The notes under the pieces were generated by a model. The model was not told the origin of the DNA and made no database searches. It saw nothing but the letters and a program-made list of their open reading frames with translations. Position numbers and translations under genes: made by a program. From Amorphoplanes friuliensis DSM 7358 (GTDB taxonomy: Bacteria > Actinomycetota > Actinomycetes > Mycobacteriales > Micromonosporaceae): a stretch of 64,000 bases of DNA. Location of the stretch: NCBI RefSeq assembly GCF_000494755.1, contig NC_022657.1:1065501-1129500 (forward strand), written 5' to 3'. Below, piece by piece: positions 45,540 through 54,308 of this stretch. How positions within the stretch are numbered: position 1 is the first letter of the stretch; the number at the start of each line of letters is the position of its first letter.

Positions 45540-46991
45540 ATGCCGACCACCCCCGACCGTCCCGACGGTCGACCCGCCGGCTCGGAGGACCAGTTCGAGG
45601 CCGCCGAGGCCGTTCACCTTGCCGCCCGCGAGACGGTGCCGGTCACGGTGCGCCGCTCGACGCCCGGCGACCACTCCACGGTCAAGATCAACCCCGCCGA
45701 CCGGTCCACGGTACGCATCGACCCGCGTAACCACCCCACGGTCAAGCTGCCCGGCCAGCGACGCCCCGTCGACAGCCGTGGACGGGCCCCGCTTCCGGTC
45801 GCCGCGGCGTTCGCCACCTTCTGGGCGGCGTTCGTCGCGTACGTGCCGGTGGCCGCGGTCGTCGGCCTGGCCCGCACGCTCGAGGGCCAGGGCGGCCTCG
45901 GCGGTGCCGCACACGCGGGCCTGGCGGGCTGGCTGCTCGGCCACGGTGTGCCCATCGGCACCTCCATCGGCCCCGTAGGTGTCGCGCCCCTGCTCCTCAC
46001 CCTCCTGGCCGGCTGGCGCCTCAACCGCGCCGGCCTCCACGTCACCCGGGCCATCGGCGCCCGCCGCAGCGGCTCACCCCGGGTGGCGCTGCTGGTGGCG
46101 GGGACGATCGGGGTCGCGTACGCGATCCTGGGTCTGCTGGCGGCCCTCGTCGTCGACGGCCGGGGCACGGACGTCTCCCCGACCCGGGCGGCCCTGAACT
46201 TTTTCCTCGCCGGCCTCGCCTTTTCCCTGATCGGCTCCCTGCGCGGCACCGAGGCGCTGGTCGTCGTCGCCCGCCGCATCTCACCGACGCTGCGCCACGG
46301 CCTGCGCGCAGGCGTGATGTCGGCCCTGCTCATCCTGGCCGCCGGCGCGGCCATCGCCGGCCTGTCGGTCGCGGTCGGCGGCGGGCAGGCCGCGGACATG
46401 ATCTCCGCCTACCGGACGGGTGTCGCCGGTCAGGCCGGCATCACCCTGGTCAGCCTCGCCTACGGCGCCAACGGCGTCATCTGGGCGGCGGCCTACCTGC
46501 TCGGACCGGGCTTCCTGCTCGGCACCGACTCCGTGGTACGCCTCACCGAAGTGACGGTCGGCCCACTGCTGCCCACCCTGCCGCTGCTGGCCGGCCTCCC
46601 CAACGGCCCGATCGGCGCGAGCGGTGCCGCCCTCCTGGCCGTACCGGTGCTGGCCGCGATGGCCTCGGGCTGGCTCCTGACCCGCCGCCTGGTCAGCATC
46701 CACCACGTCGTCGACGGCCACCTCGTCCACGGCCGCAACCCCGGCGACCCGGCCCCGGCCGAACCGAGCTGGTCCCTGGTCCTGGGCGCGGCGGTCCTGT
46801 CGGGACCGGTCGCAGGCCTGCTGCTCGGCCTGCTGTCATGGATGTCGGGCGGCTCGATGGGCAACGGCCGCCTCGCCGAGATCGGCCCGGTGCCGTGGCA
46901 GGTCACCCTGGTCGCCACCATCGTGGTCGCGGTCTCGGCCAGCATCGGCGCGGCTGCGGGCCGCGCCTTCCGCGCCCCCGCCCGCGGCTGA
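45540..46991 (+). CDS. DUF6350 multi-pass membrane protein
   Basis: This 483-residue protein has an N-terminal soluble part of about 80 residues with a repeat of the form STVKINP/STVRIDP/PTVKLP, then about ten membrane helices (for example AAAFATFWAAFVAYVPVAAVVGLA). This matches the actinobacterial DUF6350 family, whose function is unknown. Its place between sucCD and purN-purH is the same as in Streptomyces. The ATG at 45540 has no clear ribosome site. It runs in the same direction as sucCD but after a hairpin. Confidence 0.88.
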   Translation: MPTTPDRPDGRPAGSEDQFEAAEAVHLAARETVPVTVRRSTPGDHSTVKINPADRSTVRIDPRNHPTVKLPGQRRPVDSRGRAPLPVAAAFATFWAAFVAYVPVAAVVGLARTLEGQGGLGGAAHAGLAGWLLGHGVPIGTSIGPVGVAPLLLTLLAGWRLNRAGLHVTRAIGARRSGSPRVALLVAGTIGVAYAILGLLAALVVDGRGTDVSPTRAALNFFLAGLAFSLIGSLRGTEALVVVARRISPTLRHGLRAGVMSALLILAAGAAIAGLSVAVGGGQAADMISAYRTGVAGQAGITLVSLAYGANGVIWAAAYLLGPGFLLGTDSVVRLTEVTVGPLLPTLPLLAGLPNGPIGASGAALLAVPVLAAMASGWLLTRRLVSIHHVVDGHLVHGRNPGDPAPAEPSWSLVLGAAVLSGPVAGLLLGLLSWMSGGSMGNGRLAEIGPVPWQVTLVATIVVAVSASIGAAAGRAFRAPARG

Positions 46992-47549
46992 ACCACGGCA
47001 GTCCCGCCGCCCGCGCAGATCTCTGCGCCTTGGCCTTGCACCTTCGCACCCGCGGATTCGCCCCGGCCGCTCCGGAAGTGGTTCGGGTAAGGAAGGCGGC
47101 TGGAATGAGGGCTGCCGGTGAACGGCCGCTAGCGTCCGGGCCGGAATCGCGGGTGACGTGCTGGATCCCGTGCGCAGCGCGGTTCGACCTGCAACAAGCG
47201 GCTCCGCCGCCGGGGAGGCCGGGCGGGCCTGGCTTTGCCTGCATTTCCGCCGGGCTCGCTGGGTGGCCTGGCCCGACTACAGCGAAGTTGGGGTCACCGA
47301 GCCCGGGTTCGCCTGCATTGCGCCGGGCCGGCCGGGCGGCCTGGCTTCGCCTGCATTTCCGCCGGGCTCGCTGGGTGGCCTGGCCCGACTACAGCGAAGT
47401 TGGGGTCACCGAGCCCGGGTTCGCCTGCATTGCGCCGGGCTGACGGTTGTGATCGGGCTGCCGGATCCGTCAGGTGTGCGGGTCGAGCTGTGAATGGCGA
47501 AGGGCGCCTCGGCCGTGGCCGGGCGCCCTTCGGTGGTGCGGGGTGTCGA
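46992..47549. other. Gene-free gap with tandem duplication
   Basis: Up to about 47220 I see nothing recognisable. From 47221 to 47442 a 112-bp unit occurs twice in direct tandem order. The remaining 100 bases run up to the stop of the DUF4190 gene. Confidence 0.75.
47221..47442 (+). repeat. 112-bp direct tandem duplication
   Basis: GCATTTCCGCCGGGCTCGCT occurs at 47241 and again at 47353, and the bases after it (CTACAGCGAAGTTGGGGTCA and beyond) are identical in both copies. The high identity suggests a recent duplication. GAAGTTGGGG also appears in the 34-35 kb palindromes. Confidence 0.92.
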
Positions 47550-47819
47550 TCAGCTGTTCGACATGATGTCACCCAGGGCGCCGGTGGCGGCCAGGATGAT
47601 GTTGACGATCAGCGCCAGGACGATGACACCGAAGGTCACGTAGGCGAGGGTCGGCTGCTTGCCGACCTTGCGGGCCTCGAGCAGGCTCAGCACGCCGAAG
47701 ACGATGCCGAGGGGCCAGCAGCAGAACGCGAACACGATGCCGAGGACGCCCCAGAGCGTCACCTTGTCGTTGCCCGGGGCTGCGGGCGGCTGCTGACCGT
47801 AGTAAGGCGGTGGCGTCAC
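47550..47819 (-). CDS. Small DUF4190-type membrane protein
   Basis: This 89-residue protein has a short Pro/Tyr/Gln N-terminus (MTPPPYYGQQPP) and two membrane helices (LWGVLGIVFAFCCWPLGIVFGVLSL and VTFGVIVLALIVNIILAATGA, each cited in part), the layout of DUF4190 proteins. The function is unknown. The start is a GTG at 47819 with CTGGAGGA upstream. It is divergent from purN. Confidence 0.88.
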   Translation of the reverse strand: MTPPPYYGQQPPAAPGNDKVTLWGVLGIVFAFCCWPLGIVFGVLSLLEARKVGKQPTLAYVTFGVIVLALIVNIILAATGALGDIMSNS

Positions 47820-47972
47820 GGGCGAATCCTCCAGATAAGTCCGCGCAATGCGGTGATGTGCATATCAACGTTCACGCGGGCCATCACGTGAGCGGCCCGC
47901 AGCCTAACTGATGATCAGCGGTTTTGCTGTCCGCCTTTGTGCCCCGTTCAGCAGCCCGAACGGGCTCGGCGA

Positions 47973-47984
47973 TAGGGTGCTCGG
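47973..47984 (+). promoter_or_regulatory. Candidate -10 box for leaderless purN transcript
   Basis: TAGGGT at 47973-47978 ends 6 nt before the purN GTG. No ribosome site lies between them, which fits a transcript starting at the G of the start codon. Confidence 0.5.
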
Positions 47985-48602
47985 GTGACAGACCCCGCGC
48001 CCGCCCGCCTGGTCGTCCTCGTCTCCGGCTCCGGCAGCAATTTGCAGGCCCTTCTCGATGCCGCCGCGGATCCCGCGTACGGTGCGAAGGTTGTTGCTGT
48101 GGGGGCCGACCGGGACGGCATCGCCGGGCTCGACCGTGCCGGGAGAGCCGGCGTGCCCACGTTCGTGGATTCGGTGAAGGCTTATCCGACCCGCGCCGAC
48201 TGGGATGCCGCGCTCACCGCGCACGTCGCCGAGCACAAGCCGGACCTGGTCATCTCGGCCGGCTTCCTGAAGCTGGTCGGGACGGAGTTCCTGACCGCGT
48301 TCGGCGACCGGTACGTCAACACGCACAACGCGTTGCTGCCGTCGTTCCCGGGGATCCACGGACCCCGCGACGCGCTGGCGTACGGCGTGAAGATCGCCGG
48401 GGCGACGCTGTTCTTCGTCGACGCGGGTGTCGACACCGGACCCATCATCGCCCAGGTCAGTGTGCCCGTGCTCGACGACGACACGGAGGAGACGCTGACC
48501 GAGCGGATCAAGGAAGCCGAGCGCGGGCAGCTGGTCGAGTACGTCGGCCGGCTCGTGCGCGAAGGCTGGACCATCACGGACAGGAAGGTCTCCATTCCAT
48601 GA
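47985..48602 (+). CDS. purN: Phosphoribosylglycinamide formyltransferase
   Basis: This 205-residue enzyme formylates GAR to FGAR with 10-formyl-tetrahydrofolate in purine synthesis. The N-terminal phosphate loop is [15 protein letters not shown]. The catalytic Asn-His-Asp set is visible as [12 protein letters not shown], then GIHGPRDAL and [10 protein letters not shown]. The start is a GTG at 47985. Its TGA overlaps the purH ATG (ATGA), so the two are coupled. Confidence 0.96.
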   Translation: MTDPAPARLVVLVSGSGSNLQALLDAAADPAYGAKVVAVGADRDGIAGLDRAGRAGVPTFVDSVKAYPTRADWDAALTAHVAEHKPDLVISAGFLKLVGTEFLTAFGDRYVNTHNALLPSFPGIHGPRDALAYGVKIAGATLFFVDAGVDTGPIIAQVSVPVLDDDTEETLTERIKEAERGQLVEYVGRLVREGWTITDRKVSIP

Positions 48603-50197
48603 CGAGCGCAGCTCCGCCGACTGATAGTCCAGGCTTGGGTAGCGGCACAGACGGTCGCCGTCCGCTGAAGCGCGCGCTGCTGAGCGTGTACGACAAGACC
48701 GGTCTGGTCGAGCTCGCGCAGGCTCTGCACGCCGCGGGTGTGCAGGTCGTCTCCACCGGTTCGACCGCGTCGACCGTCGAGGCCGCCGGTGTGCCGGTGA
48801 CCCGGGTCGAGGAGCTGACCGGTTTCCCCGAGACGCTGGACGGCCGGGTCAAGACGCTGCACCCCAAGGTGCACGCCGGGCTGCTCGCCGACCTGCGGCT
48901 GCCGGCCCACGAGGCGCAGCTCGCCGAGTTGCAGATCGAGCCGTTCGACCTGCTGGTCAGCAACCTGTACCCGTTCACGGAGACCGTCGCGTCCGGTGCG
49001 ACCGTCGACGAGTGTGTCGAGCAAATCGACATCGGCGGCCCCGCGATGGTCCGCGCGGCGGCGAAGAACCACCCGTCGGTCGCCGTGGTGACGTCCGTGG
49101 CCGCGTACCCGCTGATCCTGGACGCCGTGCGGGACGGCGGTTTCACGCTGACGCAGCGGAAGCTGCTCGCGGCTCGCGCTTTTGCCGACATCGCGGAGTA
49201 CGACGTCGCGGTGGCCAACTGGTGCGCGACGACCCTCGCGCCGTCGGAGTGGCCGGAGTTCGCCGGGCTGGCGCTGAAGCGGGAGAGTGCGCTGCGTTAC
49301 GGCGAGAACCCGCACCAGCAGGCCGCGCTCTACCTGGACCCGAACGCGCCGGCCGGGCTCGCGCAGGCCGTGCAGTTGCACGGCAAGGAGATGTCGTACA
49401 ACAACTACGTCGACGCGGACGCCGCCTGGCGTTCGGCGAACGACTTCACCGAGCCGTGCGTGGCGATCATCAAGCATGCCAACCCGTGCGGCATCGCGGT
49501 CGGTGCGGATGTCGCCGAGGCGCACCGCAAGGCGCACGCGTGTGACCCGGTGTCGGCGTTCGGTGGGGTCATCGCGGTCAACCGGCAGGTGACCGTGGAG
49601 CTGGCCGACCAGCTGGACGGCATCTTCACCGAGGTCGTCGTGGCGCCGTCGTTCACCGAGGAGGCTCTTGCGGTCTTCCGGGAGAAGAAGAACCTGCGTG
49701 TGCTGGTCGCGCCGGCCTGGAACCCGCCGCCCGCGGAGATCAAGCAGGTCGGTGGCGGTGTGCTGGTGCAGATGTCGGACCGGATCGACGCCGAGGGTGA
49801 CAACCCGGCGAACTGGACGCTGGCCACCGGTGAGGCGGCGTCGCCCGAGGACCTCGCGGATCTGGCGTTCGCCTGGCGGGCGATCCGCAGTGTGAAGAGC
49901 AACGCGATCCTGCTGGCGCACGACGGCGCGACCGTCGGTGTCGGCATGGGCCAGGTCAACCGGGTCGACTCGGCGCACCTCGCCGTGAACCGGGCCGGTG
50001 CGGACCGCGCCAAGGGCAGTGTGGCCGCCTCCGACGCGTTCTTCCCGTTCCCGGACGGCCTCGAGGTGCTGATCGCGGCGGGCATCAAGGCCGTCGTGCA
50101 GCCCGGTGGCTCGATCCGCGACAACCTGGTGATCGAGGCGGCCGAGAAGGCCGGACTCACCGTCTACCTGACCGGTACGCGGCACTTCTACCACTGA
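48599..50197 (+). CDS. purH: Bifunctional AICAR transformylase / IMP cyclohydrolase
   Basis: This 532-residue enzyme performs the last two steps to IMP. The N-terminal MGS-like cyclohydrolase domain begins at about residue 22 ([19 protein letters not shown]) with STGSTAS and [10 protein letters not shown]. The C-terminal transformylase domain has [11 protein letters not shown], the catalytic Lys-His in IIKHANPCG, and [12 protein letters not shown]. The ATG at 48599 overlaps the purN stop. The product IMP is the substrate of GuaB upstream in the window. Confidence 0.97.
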   Translation: MTSAAPPTDSPGLGSGTDGRRPLKRALLSVYDKTGLVELAQALHAAGVQVVSTGSTASTVEAAGVPVTRVEELTGFPETLDGRVKTLHPKVHAGLLADLRLPAHEAQLAELQIEPFDLLVSNLYPFTETVASGATVDECVEQIDIGGPAMVRAAAKNHPSVAVVTSVAAYPLILDAVRDGGFTLTQRKLLAARAFADIAEYDVAVANWCATTLAPSEWPEFAGLALKRESALRYGENPHQQAALYLDPNAPAGLAQAVQLHGKEMSYNNYVDADAAWRSANDFTEPCVAIIKHANPCGIAVGADVAEAHRKAHACDPVSAFGGVIAVNRQVTVELADQLDGIFTEVVVAPSFTEEALAVFREKKNLRVLVAPAWNPPPAEIKQVGGGVLVQMSDRIDAEGDNPANWTLATGEAASPEDLADLAFAWRAIRSVKSNAILLAHDGATVGVGMGQVNRVDSAHLAVNRAGADRAKGSVAASDAFFPFPDGLEVLIAAGIKAVVQPGGSIRDNLVIEAAEKAGLTVYLTGTRHFYH

Positions 50198-50790
50198 TGG
50201 ACGTCGTCCGGAACGAGACGTTCTCCGGCCAGGACTGGGCTCTGGCCGAGGTGGAACGCGCACATTACGAGGACTGCGCGTTCCACGACGTCGACTGGTC
50301 CGAGGCGAAACTCAGCGGCTGCACGTTCACGCACTGCGAGTTCGGTAACGTGCGGTTCAACGCGGCCGAGCTGACCACCTGTGCGATCACGCAGTCGGTG
50401 GTGCGTCGCTCCTCGTTCTTCGACGCGACGCTCACCGGCTGCAAACTGACCGGTACGCAGTTCCTCGACTGTGGACTGCGCCCGCTGACCATCGACGGCG
50501 GCGACTGGGGTTTTGTCTCGTTGCGCGGGGCGAACCTCACCGCCGCGAAGCTCGGTGGCCTGAAGCTGCGCGAGGCGGATCTGACCAACGCCGATCTGAC
50601 CCGGGCGGATCTGCGGGGTGCGGACCTGTCGCACGCCCGGCTCAAGGACGCGGTGCTCAAGGGCGCCGACCTGCGCGGTGCCGACCTCGACGGGGTCGCG
50701 CTGCGCGGTGTCGCCCTCGACGGCGCCAAGATCGATCTGGCTCAGGCGGCGCTGTTCGCGACCGCCCACGGCGCTCAGGTCATGGGCTGA
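50197..50790 (+). CDS. Pentapeptide-repeat protein
   Basis: This 197-residue protein folds as a right-handed beta-helix of A(D/N)Lxx repeats, clearest at about residues 110-185 (GANLTAAKLGGLKLREADLT, ADLRGADLSHARL, GADLRGADLDGVAL). Some such proteins mimic DNA and bind gyrase, but most have no known role. Its ATG shares one base with the purH stop (TGATG), so it belongs to the purN-purH operon, which is the main clue to its context. Confidence 0.9.
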   Translation: MDVVRNETFSGQDWALAEVERAHYEDCAFHDVDWSEAKLSGCTFTHCEFGNVRFNAAELTTCAITQSVVRRSSFFDATLTGCKLTGTQFLDCGLRPLTIDGGDWGFVSLRGANLTAAKLGGLKLREADLTNADLTRADLRGADLSHARLKDAVLKGADLRGADLDGVALRGVALDGAKIDLAQAALFATAHGAQVMG

Positions 50791-50890
50791 GGAGTGGTTT
50801 ACCTCCCCCCGGACGGCCCTGCCAGGTAATGCGCCGTTAACCGACTGATACGGTCCGGAAAAATCGTCCCGCCGACTGGGAGTGAGAGAC

Positions 50891-51841
50891 ATGGGCAAGA
50901 AGGTCACCGTCGTAGGCGCCGGTTTCTACGGGTCCACGACCGCACAGCGTCTGGCCGAGTACGACATCTTCGAGACCGTGGTGCTCACCGACATCGTCGA
51001 GGGCAAGCCCGAGGGACTCGCGCTGGACCTCAACCAGTCGCGGCCGATCGAGGGCTTCGAGACCAAGATCGTCGGCGCCACCACCGGCCCGAACGGCGAG
51101 GGTTACGAGGCCATCGAGGGCTCCGACGTCGTTGTCATCACCGCCGGCCTGCCCCGCAAGCCGGGCATGAGCCGCATGGACCTTCTCGGTGTCAACGCGA
51201 AGATCGTGCGTTCGGTCGCCGAGAACATCGCCAAGTACGCCCCGAACGCCGTTGTCATCGTCGTGTCGAACCCGCTCGACGAGATGACCGCGCTCGCGCA
51301 GATCGCCACGCAGTTCCCGAAGAACCGCGTGCTCGGCCAGGCCGGCATGCTCGACTCGGCGCGTTTCACCAACAACGTCGCCGAGGAGCTGAAGGTCCCG
51401 GTCAGCACCGTCACCACGCTGACCCTGGGCTCGCACGGCGACACCATGGTCCCGGTGCCGTCGAAGTCGACGGTCAACGGCAAGCCGCTCGCCGACCTGC
51501 TCCCCGCTGACAAGGTCGAGGAGCTCGTCACCCGCACCCGCAACGGTGGCGCCGAGGTTGTCGCGCTGCTCAAGACCGGTTCGGCGTACTACGCGCCGTC
51601 CGCCGCCGCCGCCCGCATGGCCAAGGCCGTCGCGGAGGACTCCGGCGCGGTCATGCCGGTCTGCGCCTGGGTCGACGGCGAATACGGCATCTCGGGCGTG
51701 TACCTGGGTGTCGAGGCCGAGATCGGCGCCGAGGGTGTGAAGAAGGTCGTCGAGACCGCGCTCACCGACACCGAGCTCGCCGGTCTCAAGGAGGCCGCCG
51801 AGGCCGTCCGCGCCAAGCAGGCGGACGTCGCCGAGCTGTAA
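50891..51841 (+). CDS. mdh: Malate dehydrogenase (LDH-type)
   Basis: This 316-residue NAD-dependent enzyme oxidises malate to oxaloacetate in the TCA cycle. The Rossmann motif VVGAGFYGSTTAQRLAE is at the N-terminus, with Asp in LTDIVEGKP selecting NAD. AGLPRKPGMSR supplies the substrate arginines, and GSHGDTMVP has the catalytic histidine. The start is the ATG at 50891, because GGGAG at 50877-50881 is 9 nt upstream; the in-frame GTG at 50882 is too close to it. Confidence 0.96.
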   Translation: MGKKVTVVGAGFYGSTTAQRLAEYDIFETVVLTDIVEGKPEGLALDLNQSRPIEGFETKIVGATTGPNGEGYEAIEGSDVVVITAGLPRKPGMSRMDLLGVNAKIVRSVAENIAKYAPNAVVIVVSNPLDEMTALAQIATQFPKNRVLGQAGMLDSARFTNNVAEELKVPVSTVTTLTLGSHGDTMVPVPSKSTVNGKPLADLLPADKVEELVTRTRNGGAEVVALLKTGSAYYAPSAAAARMAKAVAEDSGAVMPVCAWVDGEYGISGVYLGVEAEIGAEGVKKVVETALTDTELAGLKEAAEAVRAKQADVAEL

Positions 51842-51856
51842 ATCAAAAGCAGTGGG

Positions 51857-51885
51857 AAGGCCGGGGTCCGTGCACCCCGGCCTTT
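51857..51885. terminator. Bidirectional terminator between mdh and the MBL hydrolase
   Basis: An 11-bp stem (AAGGCCGGGGT at 51857-51867 with ACCCCGGCCTT at 51874-51884) is followed by T. It adjoins the stop codon of the convergent minus-strand gene. Confidence 0.85.
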
Positions 51886-52694
51886 CATGCTTCTGTACGG
51901 CAGTACGGCTGACCCAAGTGCGACACCGCCAACCACGAGTCACCGGTCCGGGCCGTCGTCAACGCCGCATGCCGGCTGATGCGGGCCAGGTCAGCGTCCA
52001 TGTCATGCCCGTAGGCCAGTGACGGATCAACAAGCTGCACCGCGTGCACCAGCAGGTCGCCGGTGATGAGCAGGCTGTCGCCCCCACCCTCGACCAGCAC
52101 CGACTGGTGCCCGGGCGTGTGCCCCGGCGTGAAGATGATCTTTTTTCCGGGGCCGAGCTCGGTGTCGCCGTCGACCACGTGCAGGCGGCCCAGCCGCCGT
52201 AGTGGCTCGAGCAGCACCTCCTCCTGCCGTGACCAGGCGCTCGCCGCCGCGTAGGCCTCGACGTCGGCGCGCTGCACGACCACCCGCGCGTTGGTGAACG
52301 GCGAGTCAGCCGGCACGGCCCACCCGATGTGATCGGTGTGCAGATGGGTCAGCACGATCGCCTCGACATCCTCCGCGGCGATCCCGGCGGCAGCCACCTC
52401 CTCCGGCAACTGCCCCGGCACGGGCGCCCAGTCGGCGGCGAGTGAATGCGCCGGCCCGATCCCTGCGTCGACCAGGGTGACCGGGCCGCTGTCGCCGTAC
52501 CGGATCGCGAAGCTCCGGAAGCGCAACCACCACCGGCCGTCCTCGGCCCGCGCACCCGGATCGAACCGGTCGGCCGCGGCCCACTGGTCCCCGGTCGCCC
52601 CCGGGATCGCATCCTCACGCCGATCGAAGTGCGGCCCCTCGGCATCCTGCAACGCGATGACGGTCAGAGGGCCGATGCGGCGGAGGGCAGACAT
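51885..52694 (-). CDS. Metallo-beta-lactamase-fold hydrolase
   Basis: This 269-residue protein has the MBL zinc motif THLHTDHIGW near residue 110, followed by Asp in ITGDLLVHAVQ and His in AVSHLGQ. SLLITGDL and FTPGHTPGHQSV are typical of lactonase/glyoxalase II-like members. The substrate is unknown; a quorum-quenching lactonase or a general hydrolase are both possible. The ATG at 52694 directly follows a GTG at 52697; the upstream GGAGGG suits either. Confidence 0.9.
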   Translation of the reverse strand: MSALRRIGPLTVIALQDAEGPHFDRREDAIPGATGDQWAAADRFDPGARAEDGRWWLRFRSFAIRYGDSGPVTLVDAGIGPAHSLAADWAPVPGQLPEEVAAAGIAAEDVEAIVLTHLHTDHIGWAVPADSPFTNARVVVQRADVEAYAAASAWSRQEEVLLEPLRRLGRLHVVDGDTELGPGKKIIFTPGHTPGHQSVLVEGGGDSLLITGDLLVHAVQLVDPSLAYGHDMDADLARISRHAALTTARTGDSWLAVSHLGQPYCRTEA

Positions 52695-52744
52695 CACGTC
52701 ATTCTGCCCTCCCCGCACCCGGCCGCGCTGTCCGCGAAAAAACG

Positions 52745-54085
52745 TCAGCCGCGCAGCGGGTGCGCGTCCTGATCGTCGTGGACGTCGTAGATCGGCCCGG
52801 CCGGCGGTTGCCGGCGCAGGAGTGCCTGCTCCTCGCTGACCGAGGCGATGCCGGGCCGGCCCGCCTCGACCACGAACTCCGCCGCAGTGCGGACCGTCGC
52901 GCTGGTGGCCCAGATCGTGTCGACGAGACGCAGACTGCTGAGCATCCGCTCGGCGTTCACGTCGCAGACGATGTAGCCGCGCTGGTTGTCGATGTACCGC
53001 CAGTGCGGGCTCTCGGCCATGATCGGGTCGTACGTGGCATGGAATCCGGCGACGTCCGGGTTGCCGCCCGAGGTGATGGAGGTTCCGGTGATCTCGGCGC
53101 CGACCACCGGCGTCGACGGGTCGTCGAAGTCGGGCCGCAGGTCGCAGACCCAGGTGCAGTGCCGGTCCCCGGTGAGCACGACCGGGTTGTCCACGCGGCC
53201 GAACCCTTCCAGGAGGCGCTTGCGCTGGACCCGGTAGCCGTCCCAGTTGTCGAAGTCGAAGGACTGCTCCGGACCCGCCTTGCGGTCGTTGGAGGCCCAC
53301 ATGACCTGGTTGGCCAGCAGGTTCCACCGGCTGCCGGACGATTCGAGCCCGTCGACGAGCCACTTCTCCTGCTCGGGGCCCGTCATGGTGAGCGCCGGAT
53401 CCTGGGCCGCGGTCAGGGTGGCGGGCTGGTCGCTGCGGTACTGCCGGGTGTCGAGGACGTGCACGCTCGCCAGCGACCCGAACCGCAGCCGCCGGTAGAC
53501 CTGCATGTCCAGCCCGGCCGGCAGCGAACTGCGGCGCAGCGGCATGTGCTCGTAGTACGCCTGGAACGCGGCGATCCGCCGGGCCCGGAACGCCTCCGGC
53601 GTCTGCAACGCCGGGTCCTGCGGGATCTCGTCGGCCCAGTTGTTGTCGATCTCGTGGTCGTCGAAGGTCACGATCCACGGGAACGCGGCGTGCGCCGCCT
53701 GCAGATTCACGTCGCTCTTGTAGCGCGCGTGCCGGTTCCGGTACTCGGCGAGGGAGTACGGCTCCCCGGCGCCCTCGTGCTGCCGGGCGGCGTTGGGGTT
53801 GGGTGCACCCTCGTAGATGTAGTCCCCGAGGAAGGCGACAAACGCCAGATCCTCGGCCGCCAGGTGCTGGTAGGCCGTGTAGAACCCGGCCTGGTAGTCC
53901 TGGCAGCTGGCAAAGGCGAATCGCAGGTTCCGCGGCTTCGACCGGGACCCGGGCGCGGTCCGGGTCCGCCCGACCGGCGACACCTGCGTCCCGGCCCGGA
54001 AGCGGTAGTAGTAGACGGCGTCCGAGCGCAGCCCGCGCACATCGACATGCACGGAGTGTCCGAGCCGCGGGTCGGCGGTGGTCAC
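52745..54085 (-). CDS. PhoD-family alkaline phosphatase, N-terminally truncated
   Basis: This reading frame of 446 residues holds the PhoD metallophosphatase domain: FASCQDYQAGF with the metal-binding Cys, VAFLGDYIYEG, TFDDHEIDNNW, VLTGDRHCTWV and GAEITGTSITSGG. The usual PhoD_N domain is missing except for its last strands (HSVHVDVRGLRSDAVYYYRFRAG). The only start is a GTG at 54085 with no ribosome site. A twin-arginine signal peptide in another frame lies just upstream (54082-54156), so the gene appears broken by a deletion. Confidence 0.8.
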   Translation of the reverse strand: MTTADPRLGHSVHVDVRGLRSDAVYYYRFRAGTQVSPVGRTRTAPGSRSKPRNLRFAFASCQDYQAGFYTAYQHLAAEDLAFVAFLGDYIYEGAPNPNAARQHEGAGEPYSLAEYRNRHARYKSDVNLQAAHAAFPWIVTFDDHEIDNNWADEIPQDPALQTPEAFRARRIAAFQAYYEHMPLRRSSLPAGLDMQVYRRLRFGSLASVHVLDTRQYRSDQPATLTAAQDPALTMTGPEQEKWLVDGLESSGSRWNLLANQVMWASNDRKAGPEQSFDFDNWDGYRVQRKRLLEGFGRVDNPVVLTGDRHCTWVCDLRPDFDDPSTPVVGAEITGTSITSGGNPDVAGFHATYDPIMAESPHWRYIDNQRGYIVCDVNAERMLSSLRLVDTIWATSATVRTAAEFVVEAGRPGIASVSEEQALLRRQPPAGPIYDVHDDQDAHPLRG

Positions 54086-54156
54086 TCCACGCCGGCGACC
54101 CCGGAGACGAAGAGTCGGCGGCTGATCGGCAGATCGAGCTTCTCAGGCAATGACAT
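54082..54156 (-). pseudogene. Orphaned 5' end of the phoD gene (Tat signal peptide)
   Basis: The minus strand from the ATG at 54156 encodes MSLPEKLDLPISRRLFVSGV and four more residues, then TGA. SRRLFVSG is a twin-arginine signal of the kind that starts PhoD enzymes. The frame ends at 54082, exactly where the frame of the catalytic part opens (54085) in a different phase. This is most simply explained by loss of most of the PhoD_N domain with a frame change. Confidence 0.75.
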
Positions 54157-54254
54157 GTCTCGATGCGACTGCCTGCCGGTTACGGGTTTCCCAACTTCTC
54201 GCCAGGTCCGGGCGCATCCTGAGGGAAGGGTCAAAGGCGATCTTGTTACGAGCT

Positions 54255-54272
54255 GCAGTACGCTCGTACTGC
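54255..54272. promoter_or_regulatory. Perfect inverted repeat upstream of icd
   Basis: GCAGTAC, four bases, then GTACTGC, 36 bp before the icd ATG and just upstream of its GGGAGAGGAG ribosome site. Position and symmetry suit an operator for a dimeric regulator. Confidence 0.5.
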
Positions 54273-54308
54273 TAGAGCATGTGTGTCCCGGGAGAGGAGC
54301 GCCGGTCG

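Noticed and set aside
47158..47493. Plus-strand frames across the 112-bp duplication
   Set aside because: The encoded sequence is only the duplicated Ala/Gly/Pro/Trp-rich segment, with no ribosome site and several equivalent frames open at once.
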